Shown here: one piece after another, positions 11,701-24,268 of the stretch
Position numbering within the stretch: the stretch's first letter is position 1
Layout: every line of letters begins with the position of its first letter
Assembly (NCBI GenBank): GCA_013397455.1
Contig: VYZB01000210.1
Location: 1,230,708-1,294,707, forward strand
Source: Crotophaga sulcirostris
Taxonomy: Eukaryota; Chordata; Aves; Cuculiformes; Crotophagidae
Direction: 5' to 3'
DNA: 64,000 nt
Translations under genes and position numbers: made by a program
Notes under the pieces: generated by a model
What the model saw: only the letters and a program-made list of their open reading frames with translations
Told to the model about the DNA's origin: nothing
Databases searched by the model: none

Positions 11701-14700
11701 TGGAAATAGAACAAAGCAGCTTTGACCGTGCCCCTATGAGGATTGATCCTTGACTCCAGGACTCCTCTTACTACAGGCTGGTAACTCAGTTGGATGGGGT
11801 TGTTTCTACACAGGACTCCTTTAAGAGCTCAAAAAAACTGCTAGAGGTGAAGAACCCAGATGACTGAAAGACACAGGTTGCAAAATCTTACATGATGTCT
11901 TAGAAAGATCTACATTTGCAGGAGAGTTCTTCAAAGGCTCTGACTAAAAGGAAGAAATATAGAATTCACTGTTGTAAGTAGAAAGAGCACTATCAGGCTG
12001 AAGGTCTGTAAGGGTATCATAGGGGAGGTCCACGTCTCATAAGTGCGTCTACAGTGCAGATGACTAAATCTGAACACATTACCTTAGGACCCTTTGACAG
12101 ACAGACAGACAAAAAGCAAGGAAGCAGGATAAAGTAAGAGAAATCTCTTAGGGATTGTTTATTCTGAGGTGTTTTTTTTCTCTTCTGCTTAGAATTTAGA
12201 GTCATTACATCAGATATAAGTGCGTAAGTTGTAGACTTTCAATTGGGTCAGGCAGAGGATAACCATGCACCCTGTAAGGGTACAACCTTAGAGATGTCCT
12301 CTCTTCATACATGATAATTTCCTTTAAATGTAATGTTAGAACCGAGGACATTTATTAGAGGTTTCCATCTGTCTCTCTTGCATTGAATCCAAGTGAAACG
12401 GGTCTCTTGCTTTAATAATACATCAAATTTCCAGTCCATATACTCCACAGAAATCTGTACACGTTCAAGATAATGTCTTTACTTTTCAATGGACTGACTC
12501 AATATAGTACAGTGAAAGCAGTTATTTTTCTGGGCATCCCAGAGAAAAACAGAAAGTTTTATTTCAGACACAGTGACCAGGAACACGATTTTCCCAGCAA
12601 CACAAAGAAAACTAAAATAATTCCCTGCTTGGAAGCCTGCATAACCCTCTTAAGTAGATGTAGGATCTAAGGTATCGGGAGCTGCATGGCAACTGCAGAA
12701 ATTCTGGATAAAAGGTTATAAAACTGAGGACATCCAGCAGGTGTGGGTTCTGGATGAAAGGTTTAGTCCCCAGTGAAACAGGAGACATTAAATAAAGATT
12801 ACTTTTCTGTTAAAGCCTTCCTTGTGCTTCCTGCTACTAAATGAAGCTCCTGAAAAGGCTTGATCTATAAAAGCCTATTTTGTAGTCATACAAGGGTGGT
12901 TATGGTAGGGTACATCTACATCTCCAAAGCTCACTGAAAGGATGGATATTGGCATTTCAATGGTTTGGAGACAACTGAATATCACATCTTCAGCAGTCTT
13001 CCTTTACAAAGTTCAAATGTCATGTCCTTTGCAGTATATCCCACTGAAGAAAATGTAGTGATGCAACTTCCTGAGGTCTTGGTTGCTATTTCTTAAATTA
13101 CATACTTATGCTAACTGAAAAATTCATCAAAATTGTCTGCAATTCTCCAGTGTTTGTTTGTAGTAAGATCAGGTTCTAGCACCTGGGCTTGCTCTGAATA
13201 ACCTTTTTTTATCTGTAAGTAGGTTATTTGCAGAACAGTCTCTAATCACCAGCATAAGTCCTGATGGCAGAATCTGACCCTGAAACACTACAATGCACTT
13301 GAACAGTTGACAGCATTTAGAGTCTATTGAAATCCTATTAATGGGACTTCTGTTTAATTTGCACTTTCAAAGAAGACTGTAGTCTTGGAAAAATTATTAT
13401 CCATCAGAGACAAACTTATTGAGACATCACAATGAATATTAGTCTGGGGTAATATGTAAATCTGAGTGTCATTTGCATGACAATGCACTCTAACCCACCC
13501 CATGCTTCCAACTGACAGTCCAGTAGCAACACATAAACTGTAAACAATAAAATGGGACAGAATGCCTCAGCAGGGGTCCAGCAACATGCAACATCAAGAG
13601 GAACAAAACATCTCCTGCAGACACAAAGCCATATCCGTTAGTTTAATAAGAGTGAAACCAGTTCAGGAGCTTTCTTGTCAAGGATCTGACACAATTTCCA
13701 AACTACTCCTGAACACTGTTGTCATGATCTACTGTAACTTATGTTTTGGTAAGACTCAAAGAAGTTTAATCAAGCAAAATTTCTGAAATAGAAAACTTCA
13801 CCGGATCACCAAGAGCCCCTTTTTAAAGACTGGCCTTCTTTTTACTGGGAACTAACATTGCATGCTTCAAAAAGTACTCTCTTCAAAACAGTTTTGATAG
13901 AGGGATTAGGAGGAGGACAGTAGAAACACATAAGCCTTTAATCAATAGGTCACCCGTTAAAATTTGGCTTACAATGGCAGTGTTTGCAAGCGGCTGACAT
14001 CTGTGAGCAGCTTGTGTAAACTGTCAAGGCTTCCCTGGTGTCAGAGAAACTAAGATAATTTACCCCAGTTTAATATCAGACCCCTGAAGTTTGTCTCTTA
14101 GTCATTAGGGGAGAAAATTCTCTGTGTGATTCGTAATTCATAAGTGGATCCAAAAACTGTGACTGTATTTTGGCTCTACTGAATACTGATCTCACATGCC
14201 CTTCAACTCTAAAGAATGAAAGGGCTGATACACTCTCTTGTCCATTCTCTCATCTTCCAAATCCTTTCTCTAGCCTCAATTCTTCAAAGAGGCTTTAAAC
14301 TCCTACAATACAATGTAAATGAGGAGAGGAACTCTACTGAAGTTTCCATGAGCAGCACAACTAGAGAAACAGCTCCACTGCTCTAAAGGTACCCACCATG
14401 AAAAGCAAGGCACTCTGAACTAGCACTGAGGTTAAATTTTATTTGAATCATGCAACAAATCTGATGGATTTCCTGTATCACTGCACGTACTGTGAGCAGA
14501 AGAGTCAGCAGTTGAAGGCACCTGGAGAATAGCTAGATCCCTTATAGCATGGACATCTTGTTGGTGCTGACTGTGCAACACACTCCGTAACCGGGTCCTA
14601 TGTGCTGAAATTCCCTATGTATTGACTGGGGAAGACTGTGCACCTCGGACACGAATACCTAAACTAAGGATTATCTCTTGGTGAGGAGCTGGTTGGCTGC

Positions 14701-15000
14701 GCAGGGGTACCTCTGGCATCCTGCTGGTCTCCAGAACCTGGTAACTGAACAGAGTTGGAGTCCAGTATGTTCTTTTACAGTCCACAGTCTCCTCCAGATA
14801 GTTTCCTTCTTTCAGTATTTGGAAAAACAGTGTTCTCTCTTCTTCAGCACATCTAGACATTCTTACATCCACCTTTTATATTGTAACCTGCTGGATGTAG
14901 TCTTCCTTCCAAAGTAGCAAATGTGTTTTCTTGCTTTCTTGGCTTACTAAAAGGTCTTGGTGTTTATGTCTTTACATCAAACATCATTGCAAAAGTTACC
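11701..15000. other. Unique noncoding DNA
   Basis: A short (GACA)n run lies near 12096-12110. The frames at 13562-13786 and 14615-14917 match no known protein. No transposon is recognised. Confidence 0.6.
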
Positions 15001-17020
15001 ACCTGAAAGAAAAAAAATGAGCTCAGGCAGCAGCAGTTTCAATCCACCAGATGCTGTTGCTTCACTTCTGACTGAAGAGCAAATGAATTTTCGTCCTTGA
15101 GAAGGAAGATGGCCCTCTTTCCCACATATGTCTGCGTTCTAACTGTTGGGTTAGAACATGAAAGATGGGCATTGTCACTCTTCTCAACAGAAAGTGTCTG
15201 TATGTCTACTTAATGAAGTGTGTGTCTGGGTTGGTAAACTGATAATCCAAAAACATCTGCCAGTTCAGCCGCCTCAGGGGATGTTGCTGTGAGGGTGGTA
15301 TCAAAGCAGTAACACAGGAGCACCTCTGAGCATGCACAACAGTGGAATTCAAGGAGCTTCAGAAATGTTTAATCTGAGAAATGCCGTAATAGCATAGCCT
15401 TTTCCAACACTTCAGCTATTCAGATGAATCAACACAGACAGGGTTTGAGTCTGAAGTCATAGAATCACTGTCCTATTTTATGTATCCAGAAGCTAGATGT
15501 GAAGAACTTCAGCAAGTTTTAGAATGATTCATTTAGCTTAATACTGAGAAAAATGCAGATGACCTTCACAGCCATACTTTATCTCTGCAGTTTCAGTCTT
15601 ATATAGAGAGTTTCAGCACTTTATGGAAAATTTTTTTTTTAAATAATTATGAGAAATTCTGAGATTCTGAAATTTTCTGTTTTTTAAAACAAAATATATT
15701 TTAAAATATTTTCTTAGAGAACTTCTGAGATTTTCATGCAGTTCCTGTTCTTTTTTTATATTGCACTTTTTTTGTCTATGCTTGCATGATATTATCTGTA
15801 GTGCATGACAAAGTGGAAGGACCCTGTTCTTTTTTCATGAAACTGAAGATTTGAATTCTTTCCCCTGGAAATTTTGACAAAATTGTCATGTTCTTGAAGA
15901 AAGTTTCATTTTGTCCAGTCAGCATTCTCCCATGTTCTTTTGGAACACATTTTTACCAGTTCTGACTAAATTCACATGAGAAAGGTAAAGACAGCAATAT
16001 GGCAAACGACGCCTATGATATTTCAGAGAACAACTGCTTGACATTTATATTAGATTTCTGGCCGACTATTACAATATCTTTGATGAGTGAGATCTTGATT
16101 TAACTCCACATGGAGGTACAAATGCACCTCCCAGAGCCTGTGAAGACGCAGTGCCAAGGAGAAAGAGCAGATGGTGTTTGCCTTGTCCCTGCCCCCTGTG
16201 TATTACCCAAAGGGATGACAGCTTTACACCGCACCTTGGCTCCACAGAAACCTGATGAGGGAAGATCCCATGTGGTTAAACTGAATGAACCCATCTCCTG
16301 CTGCTCCTTTCATAAAGGTGTAGAAAACAAGTCTGGGAAACATCTCAAGAGGCCACGTAATCCATTCCCTGCCCCCCAGCTGGCGTCAGCAGGTTCATGG
16401 TTGACGCATCATAGTTTTGGGAGCTATGTCAACTGAGTGTGGTTTCACGTGCAATAGTCTGGGGATTAAGGGTTGAGAATCTTTGTAAGAAGGTGGGATG
16501 CTTATAGCTTGCTTTTCTAAATTAGAGGCAAAACATTCTGGTAGACAATATTAGAGTTTGGGAGCTGCTGAACCTTACAAAAGGCAAGAAATTGCTGAGC
16601 AACCAAGAAGTAGTACCATGACTGTGGGAGAGGAGCTCCTCATAGGTACTAAACCAGGGAAGAGGTAGCACCCATTGCTTCATGAAGATACTTCAGCTCC
16701 TGGCTCTTAAAATTGGATCCATGTGCATGACTTTCAGAGTGTGCCCTCTTCAGCAGACAGAAAAGCATTTATTCACACGGGATAGGGAGGTGCCAAATAA
16801 ACTGTAGCCCTCAAATCAATACTGTAGCTGCAGGTAAGGCTGCTTCTCTACACTTTGTCAGTTACTGACAGTATTCCAAGTACATAAATGTTTTCTAGAG
16901 CAATGATTGTGGCAGTAGCCTGTCTCATGAAGTCACCTGCTGGAGGGAAAGAATTTAAAGCCTTGCTGAGGAGGCATCTTACCCTAGAGAGATATTTATT
17001 CTACTGTATGTATTTTTTTA
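15001..17020. other. Unique noncoding DNA
   Basis: The two antisense frames around 16100-16436 (108 and 64 codons) resemble nothing known. A homology-poor AT-rich patch lies at 15600-15780. No repeat family is recognised before the CR1 start at about 17021. Confidence 0.6.
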
Positions 17021-17245
17021 GGAAAAAGTTCTTCACTGAAAGGGTGATTGGTCATTGGAATGTGCTGCCCAGGGAGGTGGTGGAGTCACCAACCGTGGAG
17101 GTGTTTAAGAGGAGGTTGGATGAGGCACTCAGTGCCATGGTTTAGATGATGGGTTGGTGTTAGTGTTGGCTTATAGGTTGGACTCGATGATCTCAGAGGT
17201 CCTTTCTAACCTTGTAATACTGTGATACTGCCATACTGTGATACC
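17021..17245 (+). mobile_element. CR1 LINE 3' end, 5'-truncated
   Basis: CR1 is a non-LTR retrotransposon that copies itself by target-primed reverse transcription and usually loses its 5' part. This copy starts inside the end of ORF2, reading [18 protein letters not shown] and finishing at [11 protein letters not shown] with a stop at about 17143. The 3' UTR follows with the ttggcttataggttggact block and a tail of tactgtgat-like repeats instead of poly-A. The coding end is open, so this is one of the better-kept copies. The same subfamily appears at 22857, 39828 and 63286. The exact 5' breakpoint is uncertain by some 20 bp. Confidence 0.93.
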
Positions 17246-17770
17246 CTGGACCCTTTTTTATGCCAACAGATGACAGTGCAAAGTTAATATTAAATCAGTC
17301 CACTTTAAGTAGATCTTTCCTTTACCAGTGAATGTACAAAATGCTGGCAAACAACGATGCAATGCTTAAAAGCAGAGTATTTTCATATCAGTGCATACTA
17401 AAGTGTCAGGAAAAATATGTTGAAGGACTGTTTTCTTGATGTTTTCTCTACGCTACTGTGCCTTGTCTTTTCTCTGCCCACTTACCAAATAATTGACTTA
17501 GGTTTTAAGGAGGTGAGGCTTTAGACTGACGATATCAGCCACACCCTAAGGCAGAGTTTGTGTCTCTATACAGGCAGGCAAGTTAAGGGAATGCGTGGTC
17601 CTGGCTGATGTTGGCACTACTCCCTTCGTTGCCTGACAGTGCTTGCAGTGTCTATTTCTCTGTGTTTCTTAAGAAATAGTCACTATCATATCTGACATGT
17701 ATGCACGTGTATAAGTGCACCAATTTTCTGGAAGTGGGAATAAGCTTAAAATTGTTATAACCATCAGTAT

Positions 17771-17799
17771 GGGCTATATTGTGCCTTAAGGCACAGCCC
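17771..17799. repeat. Perfect 16-bp palindrome inside a longer imperfect inverted repeat
   Basis: TGTGCCTTAAGGCACA at 17780-17795 is a perfect palindrome. It is flanked by gggct at 17771-17775 and agccc at 17795-17799, which also pair if four bases (atat) are bulged out. Its function is unknown. Confidence 0.75.
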
Positions 17800-19008
17800 T
17801 AAGCAAGGGTTGGTGCATAAACTAAAAAAAACAGGTTGGATTTTATTTCCTTCTCTTCATTTCCTCTTCTTCTCCTCCTACCCCTAAGGAAAAACAGGAA
17901 AAAAAAAAAAAAAGGCTAATTGCAAAATTGTCCTCCAGCCCTTTCTGAGTGTCATCATGTCTCTGAACAGAAGTAATGAGAGATTTTGGCAACACTGAAC
18001 TCTTTCTCCCCAGACATTCATCCTTTCTAGTCCCCAGTGGCTTTCAACCTCCTCAGCTCTTTCTGGCTCCCTCAGGTCACTTTCTTCTGCTGTTACTTCA
18101 GATTGCTGTAGACATCTGGGTTCTTTTTCAGGGCAACTGCAACCTGACAAATCCTTGGCATATTTGCCTACATATGTCACATCTTCACTACCTCAACCCT
18201 ATTGCAGCTCTCTTTGCGCCTCTCCACCTCTTTTTTTCTCCCTGGTTTGGATAAGTATTTACACCTTTCTTTTCACTACCATGAAATCTGGGACAGGTTG
18301 CAGGGCACGTTCTGCTGGCTCAGCCAGTTTGTGCATGGGACATCTGTGGGGTGAGGAGGTGGGTTAAAGCTCCCATCCATTGCTCACCAGTTTCTGCAAA
18401 TGTATAGCTTATCATTATTTTTGGCTGCCCAAGGGAATTCACTTCACTTCTATTCCTTTGATGGGGTATTTGGCATTTTTAGGCACTTGAATGAGGGATC
18501 TATGTTACAAGACTGTTGACTCTGAGCTCCCCAAATAATCAGTGGAGAAAGAGAGACGAGCACACTGGAGGGAAATGTGTATCTTGGGGATGATGGCTTA
18601 CCCTCTGGAGTTGCCTGTATCTCCCTGTAGGAAGATGCTGGGAGAACAGACTCTTTTTTGCCTCCAGTTACATGTTCAGATGTGGGTACTTGCTTCAGAC
18701 AACAAACTGACAGGCATGTTGCATTGATTTGTTTACTCTTTTTTATGATAAAAATGATCATGTACCATGAATCATTCAAAGTTACATGAATCACTTTGCT
18801 GTTCTCACTGACTGACCTTTTTCATTTGATCATTGTTGATTCTTCCATTTACAAGAAGGAATCAAAAAGTCATGCTAAGGTCAAATACAGTTTATTTTAA
18901 AATTTAAGATCCCATACTAAAGGAAGATGAAATTTCAACTATTCATCATCTTTGAGTGCACTCAGTGGGTCACCATTCTTACATCAAACCGAGCTTTTTT
19001 TTGTTTTC

Positions 19009-19029
19009 TTTTTTTTTTAAAAAAAAAAA
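19009..19029. repeat. T10A11 homopolymer inverted repeat
   Basis: Ten T residues are followed directly by eleven A residues, within a broader T-rich then purine-rich stretch (18994-19045). It is simple-sequence DNA with rigid AT-tract character and also a likely site of sequencing error. Confidence 0.85.
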
Positions 19030-19225
19030 GAGGGGAAAAAGAAAGATTAAGCCTGGAGACTTAGTTATTGCTGGTTCCCTATTCACATCAGTCAGCAACA
19101 TGGGATTTAAGGTGTCAGAACGACAAAGAACAGTTCAATTTGTTCTAACATTGCACCTATGCTCGTGTACATATTACACAACTATAAAATCTCAAAAAGG
19201 CACCATTTGAAATGATCTGTGTTAA

Positions 19226-19470
19226 AAGGGGGCAATTAGTGGGCAAAATGAAATGAAGGTACAATTGTAATTATTTTACATCTTGAAACAAAAAGGAATG
19301 GCTGAGATGTAATTTCACTGTTAAGGAAACGCAAGGCTTCTAGGAAAAAAAAAAAGAAACTTTTTAGAACTAATTGCTTGGCTCTAATTAGAGAATGTAA
19401 CCTTTGGAGGAATAGTGGCTGTTGAAACTCCAATTTTATTTGCATATATTAATATGTACATGACAATTAC
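19226..19470. promoter_or_regulatory. Candidate regulatory element with TAATTA palindrome and octamer-like word
   Basis: The stretch contains ctctaattagag at 19382-19393 (a perfect 12-bp palindrome with a TAATTA core), ACTAATTG near 19368 and ATTTGCATAT at 19438-19447, followed by ATTAAT. ATTTGCAT is the classical POU-factor octamer. The motifs are seen; enhancer function is inference. Confidence 0.25.
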
Positions 19471-20064
19471 ACCCCCAGAGAAAGTACAGCCTGTGCCCCA
19501 AAAGCCTAGTTTTAAATTTAGAAGCAAGAAAGAAATTCTAAACAACTTAAGAACATTTCAGCGCTTCTGTAGACTTAGGATCCATTTTATGAAAACTTTG
19601 GAGTGCTGAAATGACAAATCTGTCATTTTAGATGATTTAGAGATACACATCTTTATGTTCAGATGTTTGTATGCAACGATCCATGCCATCTATATCTACA
19701 CACGTGTGTGAAAGAAATTATATCCATATATGTAAATATACAGCTATATATGAAAGTTCTAGATATTTAGTTTGTATTTGCAATAGATATTGGTGAGGTG
19801 ATTTTTCCCATCATACCCAACAGTAATACAGGGATGTAAAAAACCCACCATTGTGGCTACCAAAAAGCTGATAAATGTGGGTAAATATGAGAGAATTTAG
19901 GGATCTTGGTGTTGACGATGGGGCACCCCAGATACTAAAACATCGCTACAGCTTTTTTCAACTGTCTATTAAAGGTCTAGAATGTAACCTGGCAACTCTT
20001 AACTATTACCAGTGAAACCTTGATTGCATGAATAGTGAGCATAAGAGATTAATTTTGTTATAAA

Positions 20065-20460
20065 ATCATAGAATCATAGAATCACTTGGCTGGAAAAGAC
20101 TTTTAAGATCATCAAGTCCTACCACATCTGCCTACTACTAAACCAGATCCCTGAGCACTTCATCTACCCATCTTTTAAAGATCTCCAGTGATGGGTACTC
20201 AACCACCTCCCTGGGCAGCCTGTTCCAGTGCTTGACAACCCTTTCAATGAAGACATTTTCCCTGATGTCTAATCTGAACCGGCTCTGGTACAACTTGAGG
20301 ACATTTCCTCTTGACCTATTGACTTGGGAGAAGAGACCAACATCCACCTCACTACAACCTCCTTTCAGGCAGTTGTAGACAATGATATGGTCTCCCCTCA
20401 GCCTCCTTTCCTCCAGACTAAACAACCCCAGTTCCCTCAACAGCTCCTCATAAGACTTGT
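20065..20460 (-). mobile_element. CR1 LINE 3' end, minus strand
   Basis: Read on the minus strand, this encodes the last part of CR1 ORF2, including [16 protein letters not shown] and [18 protein letters not shown], then a stop and the 3' UTR. Its 3' terminus is at the left and carries the repeated tcatagaatcatagaatca tail typical of avian CR1. The ORF2 tail stays open for about 100 codons, which suggests moderate age. The copy is 5'-truncated at about 20460, just before the conserved LE.LSYEERLRELGL region. It belongs to a different subfamily from the copy at 17021, judging by the tail sequence. Confidence 0.93.
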
Positions 20461-22856
20461 TTTCCCTGTTACAGAGGGAGGATCAGGTGGTTCGCAGGTA
20501 ATCATACAGGATGCAAACACCACACTGAAGGCAGTGTCTTTTTGCTATTTCTCATACAGATTTCCCCGATAAAAAGTTACAGAAAAGATAAGAAACAGTG
20601 TGAAGGGCTAGTCAATAAGGTGAAAAAAATCAGGGCCGCTATTTTCGTGCTTAATAGTGAGTCTAAGAAATGGAGAAAAGGAAATATCTATGAAACCTCT
20701 TCTGGGTAGTAATTGCAACTCCATTTGGATAGAGATATAGAAAATTTATTGCATGAAACAATTTCGAGGTGAGAAATGCATGAACAGAAGTTTTCTCAAC
20801 ATATCTGCAAGTTCTCTGGTATTTTTATATTCTTATGTCCTTGCAACATTTCAAATTCTTTGACATACCTTCCTCTTTTTTTTTAGGTATTCTGGCTGCT
20901 GTGGCACAGTGGTGGAGCAGAGTTATTATTTCCAGTAATCAGAGTTGTTGTTGCAGTTCATTGAACACTTGGTTATACATTACATACACAGCAGGTTAGG
21001 AATATTCTCATATGTGTATGTTTAATAAACCAAAATACACAAAACAATACTTCAGAAAAATTCAGACAAATACTTTCAAAGAAGAAAACCTCAGAAAAGG
21101 ATAATAACGGCAACAAGCACTTCATATTCACAAATATTAAAAAATCTGCAATTTCAACTATTTTTTTTGTAATTAACGATCTTTCTTATTTTTAAAATAT
21201 CACTGTTAAATCAGATCATGTTATTGCACTGCAATAAATAGCTACAAAACACAAGCAAACAAAATCCTTCACTATTTTTTTCTATAATTTTTACAGTCTC
21301 AAACATTATATGAAAAATAATATACCTACTATTTGTGGCAAAATAAAAGTCTACCTAAAAATCTGGAGGGTTCTTGATTCAAAAGTCAGCAGGTTTTGGT
21401 GCAAATACTTTGAAAAGACAGTAAAAAACATCTCCAAATCTCCCCAAACCAAATATAGTGGATACGACTTCTAATAAATGTGTCAATTAACCTTCTAGAA
21501 CAAAAAGCCAGTGATGTAGACATTGAAAATTTCAGTAGAAACAGGCTAGATAAACTTATGAAGTATTTAATACCATTTTATCTTTAAACTTCTAAAACTT
21601 TCTATATAAAACTTTTCTATATAAAAAAACTTTCTATATATAGAAAGTGCCCTTCTATATATAAAACTCTAAACTTCTAAACTTTCTATATAGAAACTTC
21701 TTAAGTTTCTATATAGGCCAAACTCTGACTGTTGCTAATCCTATTTGCACCACACACCACTGAAGATCACAGTGAGACTGTGGTAATGCATTTTTTTTGC
21801 CGGAATCTTGAGGCTTTTGACTGGATAACCTCTTTTCTTAAGAAAAATATGAATAAAATAATGTGAAATTTATGACGGTTCTGGTTTTGAGACACAAGTA
21901 AAGTGTCTTCATATGAAGGAAATGCTTATTTATTTAGTAGCATAAATGATAGCATGATGTCAGAGTCAGTGTACAGCATGGGGATCATTCACATCTTGTT
22001 ACAACCAGTGATTACAGAGGAGTCATTTTGTAGTTCAACAGCATTATTGAGGCTTATTCTCTGTAACAAATATCTTTTATTTTATTTTGTGATTATCCAA
22101 CAGATCACTGAACCATAAAGTGCTACTGCTCCCAGCTAACAGACACAAATACCAAGGCCATATGTCTGTCATGGAACTGTTACTGTTCTGTATATGATCA
22201 GCATTTTTCTATCTGTCACTCATAGTGTGCAGGTCAGGCTTCAGTTACCTCTGATAATTCTGAGACTCTGACAGAAACGGTGGGAGGTTGAATTTTTGTA
22301 ATAATAGATGTAATGACTAATCATTATTCTTTTCCTCAGCTCACTGTGAAAGACTGTTTTAAAATTCCTTTAAAAATTTTAGCCTGATGCCTGCATGATT
22401 AGAGCCATTTAGTATAATATCTGACTTTCAGAAATATGAGTAATATTGTCCTTATAAGACCAATTCCTACTTTTTATTCACTTACTAAACACAAGAAAAT
22501 CAATGATCTTTATACTCAGTGACCATCTTGAGCAAGAAGCCATATCGATTTTGAACTACAAAACCATTATCATATATTCATAAATATATATAAAATTACT
22601 AATACTACACATGATGCGTTTGATTACACTCCTATTTCTGTCAGCTTAAGGAATTTACATGGTCTAATCTGTAATGAGTCCTGTAGTTTCAGAAATACTC
22701 TGTACACAGTTTCCTAAGAACTATGCTTAAAGGAATTATTCATTCCAGTATGCTTCCACATTAACACATAAAAAAATAATCAATACAACCAAACTAAAAG
22801 CACACGTGCAGGTCATCCTTTTCCTTCTGGCATTTACAAAGACAGAAGAGAGAAAT
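20461..22856. other. AT-rich noncoding DNA
   Basis: No gene or dispersed repeat is recognised. The notable content is the TTTCTATATA repeat cluster at 21593-21717, listed separately. Confidence 0.65.
21593..21717. repeat. Palindromic TTTCTATATA repeat cluster
   Basis: Variants of ctttctatata recur at least six times in about 120 bp. Two of them form inverted structures. Bases 21629-21648 are a perfect 20-bp palindrome. Bases 21686-21699 pair with 21703-21716 as perfect 14-bp arms around a 3-nt ctt loop. It is probably a locally expanded AT-rich minisatellite; function is unknown. Confidence 0.85.
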
Positions 22857-22971
22857 TCACAGTATCACAGTATCACAGTACCACCAGGTTGGAAGGGACC
22901 ACTGAGATCATCAAGTCCAACCTATAAACCAACACTAACACCATCCCATCACCTAAACCATGTCACTCAGT
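22857..22971 (-). mobile_element. CR1 LINE 3' terminal fragment, minus strand
   Basis: Only the 3' UTR and the last few codons remain. The left end has the tcacagta tail repeated three times, then the ccaggttggaagggacc and acctataaaccaacactaa blocks of the same subfamily as the copies at 17021, 39828 and 63286. It is strongly 5'-truncated, as CR1 usually is. Confidence 0.9.
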
Positions 22972-23454
22972 CATTCTGGAGTTATTTCATCAACTGTAGC
23001 TTTTTGCATCCTACCCATAACACAAACAATATAATTATTTTCTGTTTAGCCAGAAATATTCACAAAAATACTTGCTAAAAATATTTTCCAAAGGTAACCC
23101 ACAAAATTTCAGAATAAAGGCATAGCAATTCATCTGAAATAAGAAGTCAGATTCAGATAAGTTGATCTTCTCAGACCTGTACTAAGGAAGACTGCTTAAA
23201 AGGCTGCAGTGTAGGCTATTCTGTATAGGAACCAAATGCCTAAGTTTTTATGAGTTAGTGTATATAACCTGTTGAAGAATAGGACAGGAAAGGACATCTT
23301 TAGGTCAATGGTTTTGAGGTCCATATACTGGAAAGGCTGCAAAAGATCTGCTCACAGTCCTGAGCTATAGGAGCTTGGCAACAGAAAGAAGATATATCTG
23401 AAATAGATCTAACATTTTAATCTGTAGGGAAGAGACACAGGACTCCACATGATA
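22972..23454. other. Noncoding DNA, nothing recognised
   Basis: No frame or repeat signature is visible between the two CR1 pieces. Confidence 0.6.
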
Positions 23455-23606
23455 TCACCTGAGGTAACTGATGAGGCATGTGTTTTTCAGGAGACCATGC
23501 TCAGAAGAGACCACCACCCTCTCTGGTGTATTGCATTTCCAGCAAATGCCTGGTAAGCTGAAATCCTCCACGAGGAGAAGGACTAGTGATTGTGAAGCTT
23601 CTCCCA

Positions 23607-24127
23607 NNNNNNNNNNNNNNNNNNNNNNNNNNNNNNNNNNNNNNNNNNNNNNNNNNNNNNNNNNNNNNNNNNNNNNNNNNNNNNNNNNNNNNNNNNNNNN
23701 NNNNNNNNNNNNNNNNNNNNNNNNNNNNNNNNNNNNNNNNNNNNNNNNNNNNNNNNNNNNNNNNNNNNNNNNNNNNNNNNNNNNNNNNNNNNNNNNNNNN
23801 NNNNNNNNNNNNNNNNNNNNNNNNNNNNNNNNNNNNNNNNNNNNNNNNNNNNNNNNNNNNNNNNNNNNNNNNNNNNNNNNNNNNNNNNNNNNNNNNNNNN
23901 NNNNNNNNNNNNNNNNNNNNNNNNNNNNNNNNNNNNNNNNNNNNNNNNNNNNNNNNNNNNNNNNNNNNNNNNNNNNNNNNNNNNNNNNNNNNNNNNNNNN
24001 NNNNNNNNNNNNNNNNNNNNNNNNNNNNNNNNNNNNNNNNNNNNNNNNNNNNNNNNNNNNNNNNNNNNNNNNNNNNNNNNNNNNNNNNNNNNNNNNNNNN
24101 NNNNNNNNNNNNNNNNNNNNNNNNNNN
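23607..24127. other. Assembly gap (521 N)
   Basis: This run of 521 undetermined bases lies wholly inside the CR1 endonuclease region. In CR1 the distance between the two flanking motifs is roughly 450 bp, so the gap size is plausible for the missing part of the same element. Open frames crossing it are meaningless. Confidence 0.98.
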
Positions 24128-24210
24128 CCTGTTTGTTTCCCATGCTCCATGCATCGGTGCAGATGCACTTGAGCTGGGCTAATGAGCCTGCCACATTTCT
24201 GTGGGGACAA

Positions 24211-24268
24211 GCCCTAATTCCTACGTGACCATTCTCAAGCCCCAATTCTTACGTGAACATTCTCAAGC
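24211..24268. repeat. Short tandem duplication inside CR1
   Basis: Two adjacent units of about 30 and 28 bp, each containing aattcYtacgtgaMcattctcaag, lie between the ORF1 and ORF2 remnants of the CR1 fragment. They differ at only a few positions. Confidence 0.85.

Larger units (their letters stand above)
17246..20064. other. Noncoding DNA with palindromes and AT runs
   Basis: This stretch holds a 16-bp palindrome at 17780-17795, an A-run near 17899-17912, a T10A11 run at 19009-19029 and a homeodomain/octamer-like cluster at 19226-19470. The frames around 17884-18254 and 18450-18794 match no known protein. Confidence 0.6.

Noticed and set aside
15450..15475. gtcatagaatcactgtcc, resembling a CR1 tail
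   Set aside because: Only about 12 bp match, with no adjoining CR1 3' UTR.
16110..16436. 108-codon frame
   Set aside because: No similarity to a known family, an antisense frame over the same bases, and no convincing splice sites.
23455..24245. Several long frames crossing the N run
   Set aside because: They exist only because undetermined bases contain no stops; only the CR1-like ends are meaningful.
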